Source: Ga0077548 sp035440445
Lineage (GTDB): Bacteria; Pseudomonadota; Alphaproteobacteria; Rhizobiales; Xanthobacteraceae
Assembly: GCA_035440445.1 (NCBI GenBank)
Contig: DAORMJ010000004.1
Coordinates: 1 to 64,000, forward strand
Direction of reading: 5' to 3'
DNA length: 64,000 nt
In this document: positions 50,708 to 59,652 of the stretch, piece by piece
How positions within the stretch are numbered: the first letter of the stretch is position 1
How the letters are laid out: each line of letters starts with the position of its first letter
Program-made: the position numbers and the translations under genes
The notes under the pieces: generated by a model
What the model was told of the DNA's origin: nothing
The model's input: the letters and a program-made list of their open reading frames with translations, nothing else
Database searches by the model: none

Positions 50708-51502
50708 ATGCCGAGGCTTTCGCTCGCCGCACTGCGCGAGACCATCACCCGTATCGAGGCGGCCGGCATTTCGCTGCACGAGCAGGCGAAGCGGGTGGAA
50801 CTCGGCCATGCCGGCGCCGATGCCGCCCTCGGCGGCGGGCTGTTACCGGGAAGGCTCCACGAGATTTATGCCGATGAACGCGACAGTGTTTCCGGTTCCG
50901 CTTTCGCGGCGATGCTGGCGTTGCGCGTGTCGCGGCCGGGAAGTGTGGTGTTGTGGGTGCGACAGGGCTTCACGGCGCAGCAATGCGGGGAATTGTCCGC
51001 GCAGGGTCTGTTCGATCTCGGAATCGATCCCGACCGGATGTTGCTCGTGAAGACGCGCAACGTCGCGGAAGCGCTGCGTGCGGCATCCGACTCGCTCACC
51101 TGCAAGGCGCTCGGCGCGATCATGCTCGAAGTCTGGCGGCAGCCGAAATCGCTCGATCTCGCCGCGAGCCGCAAGCTCACGCTGCGCGCCGGAAAATCCG
51201 GCGTCACGGTTTTTCTGATCCGCGTCGCGGCTGCCGAAGCCATGCCGAGTGCCGCCGAGACGCGCTGGTTCGTCCGCGTGCAACCCACGCCGGACTTTGT
51301 CGGGGATTGGGGAAATCCTCTGTTTGAAGCGACGCTCGCACGCAACCGGCATGGGCAGACCGGCGTGTGGGCGATGGAGTGGAGTAGTGATGCCCGCGTA
51401 TTCAGAGAAGTCCCGCAGAATCCTCGCGCTCGAATTTCCTTCGCTGCCGCTGGACCGGATCCGGCGAAACCGGAAGCGCCGCGGAGAAGTGCCGCCGGCT
51501 GA
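50708..51502 (+). CDS. imuA: ImuA, RecA/SulA-like mutasome component
   Basis: 264 residues from ATG 50708. LRETITRIEAAGISLHEQAKRVELG and GADAALGGGLLPGRLHEIYADERDSVSGSAFAAMLAL match ImuA; WVRQGFTAQQCGELSAQGLFDLGIDPDRMLLVKTRN follows. RecA-like fold without a proper Walker A. It bridges RecA and ImuB for SOS mutagenesis. The 3' end overlaps imuB by 113 bases in a different frame. Confidence 0.88.
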   Translation: MPRLSLAALRETITRIEAAGISLHEQAKRVELGHAGADAALGGGLLPGRLHEIYADERDSVSGSAFAAMLALRVSRPGSVVLWVRQGFTAQQCGELSAQGLFDLGIDPDRMLLVKTRNVAEALRAASDSLTCKALGAIMLEVWRQPKSLDLAASRKLTLRAGKSGVTVFLIRVAAAEAMPSAAETRWFVRVQPTPDFVGDWGNPLFEATLARNRHGQTGVWAMEWSSDARVFREVPQNPRARISFAAAGPDPAKPEAPRRSAAG

Positions 51503-53000
51503 ACTGCCGCTCGTCGTTGTCGCGAAAATCTCCAACGCGCTGCAATTGACTGCAACCGATGCGCTGGCCGTCCGCAATGGTCTGCATGCCGGCCTGCCGC
51601 TGGCCGATGCGCGTGCGCGCGTGCCGGCACTCGATGTGGTCGAGGCGGACGAAGCGGCGGACCGCGCGCTGATCGAAGCCATCGCCGACTGGTGCGACCG
51701 CTTTACGCCGCTGGTCGCCCTCGATCTTCCTTACGGTCTTCTGCTCGACGTGACCGGTTGCGCGCATCTCTTCGGCGGCGAGGCAGCGCTGCTGCAATCG
51801 CTTTGCGGCTTCGTGCGGAAGCAGGAAATTTCGGTGCAGGCAGCGATTGCGGGAACTTCCGTAGCCGCCCGCACGCTTGCCCGCGGGACCGATGGCGTCA
51901 TCGTGCAAAACGGAAACGAGCGCGAAGCGGTCGCGTCGCTTCCTGTCACGGCGCTGTTGCAAAACGACAAGATCGTTTATGCGCTGAAACGCGCGGGACT
52001 GAAAACCATCGGCGAGGTCGCAAGCCGTTCTTCTTCCGAACTCACCGCGCGCTTCGGCGCGTCTTTCTCATTTCTTCTGCAGCAGGCGCTTGGGGAAAAC
52101 GGACAGCCGATCGTGCCGCGCCGACCGCTGCCCGATTATGTCGCCGAGCGGCGCTTTGCCGAGCCGGTCGCAACCGCGGAAGTAATTCTGCGTACCATCG
52201 CTTCGCTCGCGTCCACGCTGGAAAACCTGCTCGAAGAGCGCGACCAGGGCGCGCGCAGGCTCGAGGCTTCGTTTTTCCGCACCGATGGCGCGGTCCGTCA
52301 TATCGCGCTCGATACCGGCAAGCCGCTCCGGGATGCCACGCAGATCGCTGCCTATTATGCCGAGCGGCTGGAGGTGCTGGCCGATCCGGTCGATCCCGGC
52401 TTTGGCTTCGATCTGGTTCGCCTTTCCGCGCTTGCGACAGAGCCGCTCGAATATAAAGCCGCGGACCTCGAGGCTTCGCAGGACGAAACGGAAATCGCGG
52501 CACTGATCGAGCGGCTTTCCGCGCGCTTTGGCCCGGAGCGGATCACGCGGTTTCTTTCGCTCGACACGCATGTGCCCGAACACGCGGCCGCCTTTTGCCC
52601 CGCGCAGCGCGGACAGGGGCCGAGCGCTTGGCCGCAGATGCGGCTGGAAGGCGAAGCGCCGCGCCGCCCGCTGCACATGCTTTCGCCGCCCGAGCGCATC
52701 GACAACACCATGGCGGAGTTTCCCGATGGCCCGCCTGCGCGTTTCGTCTGGCGGCGTGCGGCCCACAGAATCGTTCGCGCCGAAGGGCCGGAGCGCATCG
52801 CCATGGAATGGTGGCGCGATGCGGAAGCGAAAACGCGCGATTATTTTCAGCTCGAAGACGAGGGTGGCCGCCGCTTCTGGGTTTATCGCGACGGTCTTTA
52901 TGATCGCGAGGCGGATAAGCAGCATGATCGCGAAGCTGAGAACCAGCATGATCGTGAGGCGGAAAATCCGCGCTGGTTCATGCACGGCCTCTTTGCATGA
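51390..53000 (+). CDS. imuB: ImuB, catalytically inactive Y-family polymerase-like mutasome subunit
   Basis: 536 residues from ATG 51390. RRILALEFPSLPLDRIRR replaces the catalytic D-x-D motif of DinB (no acidic pair), as in all ImuB. DLPYGLLLDVTGCAHLFGGEAALL, LPVTALL and GLKTIGEVASRSSSELTARFG (HhH) are conserved. ImuB links the beta clamp, ImuA and DnaE2. The C-terminus is odd: three 24-base tandem repeats (52899-52970) before the usual RWFMHGLFA end. Overlaps dnaE2 by 4 bases. Confidence 0.9.
   Translation: MPAYSEKSRRILALEFPSLPLDRIRRNRKRRGEVPPAELPLVVVAKISNALQLTATDALAVRNGLHAGLPLADARARVPALDVVEADEAADRALIEAIADWCDRFTPLVALDLPYGLLLDVTGCAHLFGGEAALLQSLCGFVRKQEISVQAAIAGTSVAARTLARGTDGVIVQNGNEREAVASLPVTALLQNDKIVYALKRAGLKTIGEVASRSSSELTARFGASFSFLLQQALGENGQPIVPRRPLPDYVAERRFAEPVATAEVILRTIASLASTLENLLEERDQGARRLEASFFRTDGAVRHIALDTGKPLRDATQIAAYYAERLEVLADPVDPGFGFDLVRLSALATEPLEYKAADLEASQDETEIAALIERLSARFGPERITRFLSLDTHVPEHAAAFCPAQRGQGPSAWPQMRLEGEAPRRPLHMLSPPERIDNTMAEFPDGPPARFVWRRAAHRIVRAEGPERIAMEWWRDAEAKTRDYFQLEDEGGRRFWVYRDGLYDREADKQHDREAENQHDREAENPRWFMHGLFA
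52899..52970 (+). repeat. Three in-frame 24-base tandem repeats at the imuB 3' end
   Basis: Units at 52899-52922, 52923-52946 and 52947-52970 encode YDREADKQ, HDREAENQ and HDREAENP. The unit is exactly eight codons, so copy changes keep the frame. In other ImuB proteins the motif YDREAE-xx-WFxHGLF occurs once before the C-terminus. Confidence 0.92.
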
Positions 53001-56000
53001 ACGGACACGCCGCCTATGCCGAAATCGGCGTCACCACGAATTTCTCGTTTTTGCGCGGGGCTTCGCGGCCTGAAGAACTCGCGGCACAGGCGAGCGATTT
53101 GCGGCTGCACGCGCTCGGCATTGCGGACCGCAACACGCTTGCAGGCGTGGTGCGCGCCTATCGCACGTTCAACGATCTTGAAGATGGTTTGTGGAAGCCG
53201 AAGTTGCTCGCCGGTGCGCGGCTTTGTTTCACCGATGGCACGCCGGACATTCTCGCTTATCCGCGCGACCGCGAAGCCTATGGCCGTTTGTGCAGGTTAT
53301 TGACTACGGGGAATCTGCGTGGCGGCAAGGGCGAATGTCTTCTTAGCTTTCAGGACTTGATGGAGCATCGTTACGGTTTATTGCTTGCCGTGGTGCCACC
53401 GCGAGACTGCGGCGAGAAGTTCGCCGTGTGGCTGCGGCAGCTTGCGGAAAGCAACAAAGAGCAGGTCTGGCTGCTCGCTTCCATGCTCTATCGCGGGCGC
53501 GACCGCTTACGGCTTTCAAAACTGAAAGAGACTGCCAGAGCCGCGAAAGTGCCGCTGCTTGCCAGCAACGAGGTGCTTTATCATCATTTCGAGCGGCGTG
53601 CGCTGCAGGATGTCGTCAGCTGTATTCGCGAGAAGACTACGATCGAGAAAGCCGGACGCTTGCTGGAAAGCAATGCCGAGCGGCATCTGAAGCCCGGCGT
53701 GGAGATGGCGCGGCTCTTTCGCGACGCGCCGGAAGCTATCGAAGAAACGCTGCGCTTTTCGGACAGGATCGAATTTTCGTTCGATCAGATCCGTTACGTC
53801 TATCCGGACGAGCCGGTGCCGGAGGGCATGACGCCGCAGCGCTATCTGGAAACGCTGGTCTGGAAGGGGATTCGAAAAAGATACCGAGGCTTCAAGCCGT
53901 CGCGGGTGCGAAAGCTTCTGCATAAGGAGCTGCGCCTGATCCGTAAGCTCGAGTACGCGAACTATTTCATTACCGTACACGACATCGTCGGGTTTGCGAA
54001 TTCGAAGGATATTCTTTGTCAGGGCCGTGGTTCGGCGGCGAATTCCGCGATTTGCTATGTGCTCGGTGTCACCGCGGTAGATCCGCTTCAGATCAAGGTG
54101 CTGTTGGCGCGCTTTCTTTCCAAGGAGCGCAAGGAGCCGCCCGACATCGACATCGATTTCGAGCACGAGCGGCGCGAGGAGGTGATCCAGTGGATTTATG
54201 AGCGCTACGGTGAAGATCGGGCCGCGATTGCGGCGACCGTGATTCATTACCGGCCGCGCAGCGCGATCCGCGATGTCGGCAAGGCGCTCGATCTCACCGA
54301 AGACGTCACGGCTGCGCTCGCCAATACCATCTGGGGAAGCTGGGGTGACGAAATTCCGGATCAATATATCCGGCAGGCGGGTCTAGATCCGGAAAATCCC
54401 GAAATTCGCCGCGCCACCGCGCTCGCGAGTGATCTGCTCGGATTTCCGCGGCATCTTTCCCAACACGTCGGCGGTTTCGTGCTGACCAAAGGCCGCCTCG
54501 ACGAGCATGTGCCGATCGGCAATGCCGCGATGGAAAATCGCCGTTTCATCGAGTGGAACAAGGACGATATCGACGAGCTTGGCATGATGAAGGTCGATGT
54601 GCTCGCGCTCGGCATGCTCACCTGTATCCGCAAGGCGCTCGATCTTTTGAAGCTCCACAAAGACATCGACTACAATCTCGCGCAGGTGCCGCAGGAAGAC
54701 CCTGCGGTCTATCAAATGTTGAGCCGCGGGGATTCGCTCGGCGTGTTTCAGGTCGAAAGCCGCGCGCAGATGAACATGCTGCCGCGCATGCGGCCGCAAA
54801 CCTTCTACGATCTCGTCATCGAAGTCGCGATCGTGCGGCCCGGCCCCATCCAGGGCGACATGGTGCATCCTTATCTCAAGCGCAGAAATGGGGTTGAGAA
54901 ACCTGATTTTCCGAAACCTTCACCGCAGCACGGCCCTGCCAATGAATTGGAGGAAATTCTGGGGAGAACGAAAGGCGTGCCTCTGTTTCAGGAGCAGGCG
55001 ATGGAGCTTGCGATCGTTGCCGCGAAGTTCTCTCCGGACGAGGCGAATGGTTTACGCAAGGCCATGGCCACGTTTCGCAGCGACGGAACGATCTGGAAAT
55101 ACAAGGAGAAATTTATCGGCCGCATGGTCGAGCGCGGCTATGAACGCGATTTTGCGGAACGCTGTTACAAGCAGATCGAAGGCTTCGGCAGCTACGGCTT
55201 CCCGGAAAGCCACGCGGTGAGCTTTGCCATCCTCGTTTACATTTCCTCCTGGCTCAAATGCCATCATCCGGAAGTGTTCTGCTGCGCGATCCTGAACTCG
55301 CAGCCGATGGGCTTCTATACCCGCGCGAGCCTGGTCCGGGACGCGCGCGAACATGGCGTCGAGGTGCGGGAAGCCGACGTCAACTTCAGCAGGAAGGACA
55401 ATATTCTGGAGCCGGCTGCCGGAAGGCTCGCAGTGCGGCTCGGTTTTCGCAACATCGAGGGCTTTCAGGATAAATGGGAAGAGAAGATCATCTCGCGGCG
55501 AGATGGCGGATTTCCTTCGCTCGAGAGTTTTGCGCAGCGAACACAGCTTCCAAGAAAGGCGATCCTGTTGCTTGCCGATGCGGATTGTTTTCGCTCTGTT
55601 GGGCTTGACCGCCGTGCAGCGCTATGGGCCGCGAGACGTTTGCCGGACGACGATGCGCTGCCGCTCTTTGCTGCGATGAAAGAGCCAGAACATCCGCGCG
55701 AAAACTTGCAACCCTTGCCGCTTATGCCGCTGCCGGAGCATGTCGTCGCTGATTATCAAACGGTCGGCCTTTCCCTGAAAGGCCATCCCATGGAATTTCT
55801 GCGCGCGCTGTTCGACCGCGAGCGCGTGTTCTCCTGCAAGGCGGCAACCAGCGCAAAGGATGGCGCTTTGCTTCGCTGTGCCGGTGCGGTGCTGGTGCGG
55901 CAGCGTCCGGGCACCGCGAAGGGCGTCGTCTTCATGACCATCGAAGACGAAACCGGAATTGCAAACGTCGTGGTCTGGCAGAACACGTTCACGCGCTTCC

Positions 56001-56251
56001 GCAAGGAAGTCATGGGCGCGCGGCTCATTCTGGTCGAAGGCCGCATCCAGCGCAGCGAAGAAGGCGTGGTGCATCTGGTTGCAGAGCGGCTCGCCGATCG
56101 CAGCGGAGATTTGCGCCGCTTGTCCGAAGAAAACGGTCTCGTGCCGTTGAGTTCCGCGGATGAGATATTGCATCCGCAACAGCACGATCACCGCACGCCG
56201 CGTCATCCTCGGAACGTGCGCATCCTGCCGAAGTCGCGCGACTTCCACTGA
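52997..56251 (+). CDS. dnaE2: Error-prone DNA polymerase DnaE2
   Basis: 1084 residues. PHP domain AYAEIGVTTNFSFLRGASRPEELA, polymerase active-site block PPDIDIDFEHERREEVIQWIYERYG with the catalytic Asp residues, GFGSYGFPESHAVSFAILVYISSWLKCHHP (fingers) and a C-terminal OB fold (GVVFMTIEDETGIANVVVW). DnaE2-type length and lack of the beta-binding C-terminus of DnaE1 fit. Final gene of the SOS imuA-imuB-dnaE2 cassette; performs mutagenic translesion synthesis. Confidence 0.95.
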   Translation: MNGHAAYAEIGVTTNFSFLRGASRPEELAAQASDLRLHALGIADRNTLAGVVRAYRTFNDLEDGLWKPKLLAGARLCFTDGTPDILAYPRDREAYGRLCRLLTTGNLRGGKGECLLSFQDLMEHRYGLLLAVVPPRDCGEKFAVWLRQLAESNKEQVWLLASMLYRGRDRLRLSKLKETARAAKVPLLASNEVLYHHFERRALQDVVSCIREKTTIEKAGRLLESNAERHLKPGVEMARLFRDAPEAIEETLRFSDRIEFSFDQIRYVYPDEPVPEGMTPQRYLETLVWKGIRKRYRGFKPSRVRKLLHKELRLIRKLEYANYFITVHDIVGFANSKDILCQGRGSAANSAICYVLGVTAVDPLQIKVLLARFLSKERKEPPDIDIDFEHERREEVIQWIYERYGEDRAAIAATVIHYRPRSAIRDVGKALDLTEDVTAALANTIWGSWGDEIPDQYIRQAGLDPENPEIRRATALASDLLGFPRHLSQHVGGFVLTKGRLDEHVPIGNAAMENRRFIEWNKDDIDELGMMKVDVLALGMLTCIRKALDLLKLHKDIDYNLAQVPQEDPAVYQMLSRGDSLGVFQVESRAQMNMLPRMRPQTFYDLVIEVAIVRPGPIQGDMVHPYLKRRNGVEKPDFPKPSPQHGPANELEEILGRTKGVPLFQEQAMELAIVAAKFSPDEANGLRKAMATFRSDGTIWKYKEKFIGRMVERGYERDFAERCYKQIEGFGSYGFPESHAVSFAILVYISSWLKCHHPEVFCCAILNSQPMGFYTRASLVRDAREHGVEVREADVNFSRKDNILEPAAGRLAVRLGFRNIEGFQDKWEEKIISRRDGGFPSLESFAQRTQLPRKAILLLADADCFRSVGLDRRAALWAARRLPDDDALPLFAAMKEPEHPRENLQPLPLMPLPEHVVADYQTVGLSLKGHPMEFLRALFDRERVFSCKAATSAKDGALLRCAGAVLVRQRPGTAKGVVFMTIEDETGIANVVVWQNTFTRFRKEVMGARLILVEGRIQRSEEGVVHLVAERLADRSGDLRRLSEENGLVPLSSADEILHPQQHDHRTPRHPRNVRILPKSRDFH

Positions 56252-56302
56252 GCGCGGAAATCTTGTTCTGGATTAAGTTTTCGCGGTGTTTCTCTGCGTT
56301 GC

Positions 56303-56357
56303 GAATACAACCTTCGGTAATTAATCAGGACCAATAATACTAGTTATTGGTGTATTC
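56303..56357. promoter_or_regulatory. Nested inverted repeats upstream of the Crp/Fnr-like gene
   Basis: Inner palindrome ACCAATAA-TACTAG-TTATTGGT (56330-56351, perfect 8-base arms) nested inside GAATACA (56303-56309) and TGTATTC (56351-56357). AT-rich, no GC stem or T tract, so an operator rather than a terminator. It ends 46 bases before the preferred start at 56403. Confidence 0.7.
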
Positions 56358-56402
56358 AGATTTTTCACTACTATGGCGATTAACCGATTCGGAGGCCATA
56401 GA

Positions 56403-57164
56403 ATGCTTGATATTGTTGAATCCGCTGGCAAATCTCGTTCCCCCAGGCTTCCGGCAGATCAGTTCGCTGCCGCTTCGTACCTGCCTACATGCGTAGGTTG
56501 TATCGCCCGCGAGTTCGGGGCCTGTCCGGGCTATGGCGTTAAACAGCAATCCGGCGTGCGCTCCGTAAGCCAGACTTTCCCATCGCGCCGGACCATCCTG
56601 CATCAGCGCGAGCTTTCGGATGTGGTGCCCGTGATATGCAGCGGCTGGGCCGCAACGTCGCTCCCCACCCCCCAAGGAAAACGCCAAGTTGTTGCGCTTC
56701 TGCTCGCCGGTGATACGGCTTCCATCAATTATCTTTTTGAACCTTGTAGCGGGCGCGTTATCGAAGCCGTCTCTCCCGTTACTTGCCGAAAACTCCTACG
56801 CGCTGACTTATTGTCTGCTGCATCTCGTCATCCATCCTTTCTTTCAGTCGTAGGTAAAGCGCTAACCGAGGAAAGAGAGACCCGCGATCAGATGAACTTC
56901 GATTTGGGGAGGAGGGGGGCGGAGGTGAGGATTGCCCGCTTTATTCACGGACTTCATATGCGGATGGCGAAACGCGGGCTCGCGAAGGCCGGATCCTTCG
57001 AATTTCCCCTGCGCCAGCAACAGATTGCCGATGCGCTGGGTCTTACCGCGGTTCATGTCTGCAAGGTCATCAGCCGCATGCGAAATGCGCGTATGATCGA
57101 ACTGGAAGGCCGGCGCCTCAAAATCCTGGATCCAAAAGCGCTTGCGTTCATGGCCGATCAATAG
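56403..57164 (+). CDS. Crp/Fnr family transcriptional regulator with N-terminal Cys cluster
   Basis: 253 residues from ATG 56403, chosen because GGAGG (56391-56395) sits at 7-base spacing; an ATG at 56373 is also in frame. N-terminal C30-x2-C33-x7-C41 (CVGCIAREFGAC) and further Cys at 79, 115 and 128 recall FNR, but the third Cys spacing (x7) differs from E. coli FNR (x5). The winged helix FPLRQQQIADALGLTAVHVCKVISRMR lacks the E-xx-SR DNA-contact triad of FNR/FixK, so it probably reads a different site; the palindrome at 56330-56351 is a candidate. Confidence 0.82.
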   Translation: MLDIVESAGKSRSPRLPADQFAAASYLPTCVGCIAREFGACPGYGVKQQSGVRSVSQTFPSRRTILHQRELSDVVPVICSGWAATSLPTPQGKRQVVALLLAGDTASINYLFEPCSGRVIEAVSPVTCRKLLRADLLSAASRHPSFLSVVGKALTEERETRDQMNFDLGRRGAEVRIARFIHGLHMRMAKRGLAKAGSFEFPLRQQQIADALGLTAVHVCKVISRMRNARMIELEGRRLKILDPKALAFMADQ

Positions 57165-57282
57165 CCGCCGCCAAGCGTTAACAGATCGTTACTCCGCCAG
57201 CCGCCCGACGCCGACCACTGCAACGCATTGCCAACATTTTCCCTGTAGCTCTCTGCCGCGTAATGCTTGCGTGAGGTACAGG

Positions 57283-59538
57283 GTGCCGGCTCAACCGAAA
57301 CCGGAAATCAGAGAAGAAACCGCTTCGCGTGGAGGCGCATCCGATTCCTCCCGCACCATTTCCGTGCTGAATGCGGTGATGGCGCCGAAAGACGCGCTCG
57401 CGCTCCTTCATGCCCTCAATCCCGTTTTGCCTTATGTCCGCGCGATCCTCCTTTCCGGCGCCGAGAGCGGCGCCGAAATTCTCGAATCGACGTCGCCGCT
57501 GGACCGAGTTCGCGACTGCGCCCCGATCGATTTCCACGAACTGATGAACGTGCAGACGGTCGTGGCGTTCGAAACGCATCCGTCCGCGATTCAAACGCTG
57601 CTGACCCCCGGCGAGATGGCGCTATGCCTGCCGCTTGCCTTCGGCGGGATGCCGGTCGCCGCAATACTCGTGCGCAGCGATGCGATGGGTGCTTTCGCGT
57701 CCGAGGAAATCACGATTGCGCGCCTGTGCTCCGCGGCCGGTCTTGCAACCCTCGCCTCGCAGCGAAACGCGCTTTCGTCTGCCGAACGCGGCAGCCGGCG
57801 GAAAGAGGCGTTCGACGATCATCACTTGCTGAAAGTGATCCTCGATCATCTGCCGATCAGCCTCACCGTGCAGGACAGTTCCGGCCGCTTCGTGCTGGCC
57901 AATGCCATCGCGGCGGCCGACCTTGCGATGCCGGTCGATCGCCTGATCGGACGTTCTCCCGCCGACTTTCTTCCCGCGAGCGAAGCGCAGAGCCGCCGCG
58001 ACTGGGAGCAAAGCGTCATCGCGCGCGGCGAAACCATCACCGCCGAAGCGCGCGTCGAGGATTCCGATGGCGAGCGCATTCTGCTGACCTCGCATACGCC
58101 GGTCGCGATTACGAACAACACGCTTCTGATCTCGAGTTCAGTCGATATTACCGCGCACAAGGAGATGGAACGGAAACTGACCGAGCGGGCGCAGATCGAC
58201 AATCTCACCGGGCTGCCGAACCGCGTGCGCATCGAGCGTCATGTCGATGGGGTGATCGCCGAACGGCCGCAGGAGCCTTTCGCGCTGGCCTTCATCGATC
58301 TCGACAACTTCAAGCACGTCAATGACTACTATAGCCATGCCATCGGCGACACGTTGCTGGTGAAGATCAGCGCGCGTATCAAGAAGCGGCTGAAGCCGAG
58401 CGACATGCTGGCGCGTATTTCCGGCGACGAGTTCGTGCTGCTGCTCAGCGGCTACGAGGAAAAAGACGCGATCGCGGAGCTGATCGAACAAATTCTCGCC
58501 GACGTGAAGAACCCCTTCTATATCGAAGGCTTCGAGATCTTCAGTTCGTGCTCCATCGGCGTCAGCTTTTATCCGGCGCATGGCGCAAGCTACGAAGTCC
58601 TGCGGCGCAACGCCGACGGCGCGATGTATGGTGCCAAGGATCGCACGAAGGGGACGGCGGTTTATTTCGATGACGGCCTCGGGCAGGCGATCGCCAGCCG
58701 GATGGAATCCGAGCAGAGGCTGCGGCTCGCGATCCGCGACAACCGCTTCGTTTGCGCGTTCCAGCCCAAGGTCGATATGCATACGCACGAGGTCAAGGGT
58801 TTCGAGACACTGGTGCGGTGGCGCGACAGCGACGGCGAAATTCATTCACCGGGTCAGTTCATCGGGCTTGCCATCGAACTCGGCCTGATCAATCCGATCA
58901 CAAACTTTGTCCTGATCGAAACGTTGAATTCCATCGACGCGCTGGATGCGGCCTATGGAAGCGATACCAGCATCAGCATCAACGTGGGCGCGAAACAAGC
59001 CGGCGATCTCGGCTTCATGCGGGCTTTTGCCGAAACGATCCGCAACAGCGGTCAGGCAAAGCGGCTGATCGTCGAACTGACCGAGGACGCGATCGTGGAG
59101 AAGGGCGTCTTTCAGGCCGAAGTTCTGCCCATGTTGCGCCAGCTCGGCGTGCGTATTTCGATCGACGATTTCGGCACCGGATATTCATCACTCAGCGCAC
59201 TTGCCGACATTACCGCCGATGAAATCAAGATCGACCGCTCTTTCATCACGCGTATTCACGAGCGTCCGCGCAGCCAGAGCGTGCTGAAGGCGATTGAATC
59301 GCTGGCGTTGTCGCTCGACATGAGCATGGTCGCCGAAGGTGTCGAGAGCGCCGAGGAACTGATCTATCTGCAGACCTCGAGCCGCATTCGTCTGGCGCAG
59401 GGCTTCTATTTTGCGAAGCCGATCTATCTGCACGAAATCAGCGGACGCCGCACCGGAGGCAGGCAGGACGAGCAGCGTTCAGTGCTGTCGAGCGCGCGCG
59501 CGAGCAGCAGGATGCGTGCGCCGGCACGCGTGGGTTAG
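57283..59538 (+). CDS. PAS-GGDEF-EAL domain protein (cyclic-di-GMP turnover)
   Basis: 751 residues if started at GTG 57283; the start is uncertain (GTG 57271 and ATG 57379 also possible). N-terminal GAF-like region (about 45-175), PAS (about 185-300), then GGDEF: LARISGDEFVLLL (SGDEF variant; metal-binding Asp in FAFIDLDNFKHVNDYY-like AFIDLDNFK). EAL: FETLVRW (ETL variant), ELTED, DDFGTGYSSL, EIKIDRSFI and VAEGVES are all present. Probably a phosphodiesterase regulated by the other domains; cyclase activity is uncertain. No transmembrane segment. Confidence 0.85.
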   Translation: MPAQPKPEIREETASRGGASDSSRTISVLNAVMAPKDALALLHALNPVLPYVRAILLSGAESGAEILESTSPLDRVRDCAPIDFHELMNVQTVVAFETHPSAIQTLLTPGEMALCLPLAFGGMPVAAILVRSDAMGAFASEEITIARLCSAAGLATLASQRNALSSAERGSRRKEAFDDHHLLKVILDHLPISLTVQDSSGRFVLANAIAAADLAMPVDRLIGRSPADFLPASEAQSRRDWEQSVIARGETITAEARVEDSDGERILLTSHTPVAITNNTLLISSSVDITAHKEMERKLTERAQIDNLTGLPNRVRIERHVDGVIAERPQEPFALAFIDLDNFKHVNDYYSHAIGDTLLVKISARIKKRLKPSDMLARISGDEFVLLLSGYEEKDAIAELIEQILADVKNPFYIEGFEIFSSCSIGVSFYPAHGASYEVLRRNADGAMYGAKDRTKGTAVYFDDGLGQAIASRMESEQRLRLAIRDNRFVCAFQPKVDMHTHEVKGFETLVRWRDSDGEIHSPGQFIGLAIELGLINPITNFVLIETLNSIDALDAAYGSDTSISINVGAKQAGDLGFMRAFAETIRNSGQAKRLIVELTEDAIVEKGVFQAEVLPMLRQLGVRISIDDFGTGYSSLSALADITADEIKIDRSFITRIHERPRSQSVLKAIESLALSLDMSMVAEGVESAEELIYLQTSSRIRLAQGFYFAKPIYLHEISGRRTGGRQDEQRSVLSSARASSRMRAPARVG

Positions 59539-59590
59539 GTTCGAATATTCCGGGCGTCCTGCCTCGCAGCGAGGTGCCTCATGAATCGGG

Positions 59591-59613
59591 ATTGCCGGGA
59601 CAAGCCCGGCAAT
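59591..59613. repeat. REP-like palindrome (ATTGCCGGG...CCCGGCAAT)
   Basis: ATTGCCGGG-ACAAG-CCCGGCAAT, perfect 9-base arms, followed by GACGACAATG. This CCCGGCAATGACG motif is a familiar extragenic repeat in Rhizobiales genomes. It sits between the convergent EAL gene and the HerA-like gene and may also act as a transcriptional barrier. A degenerate relative (GGGCTTGCAATGACGG) is near 15038. Confidence 0.65.
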
Positions 59614-59652
59614 GACGACAATGTCTCACGGCATGACGAAAAGCGCCGGACG

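Noticed and set aside
52899..52970. The 24-base repeats as a small CRISPR array
   Set aside because: There are no spacers; the units are contiguous, in frame and coding within imuB.
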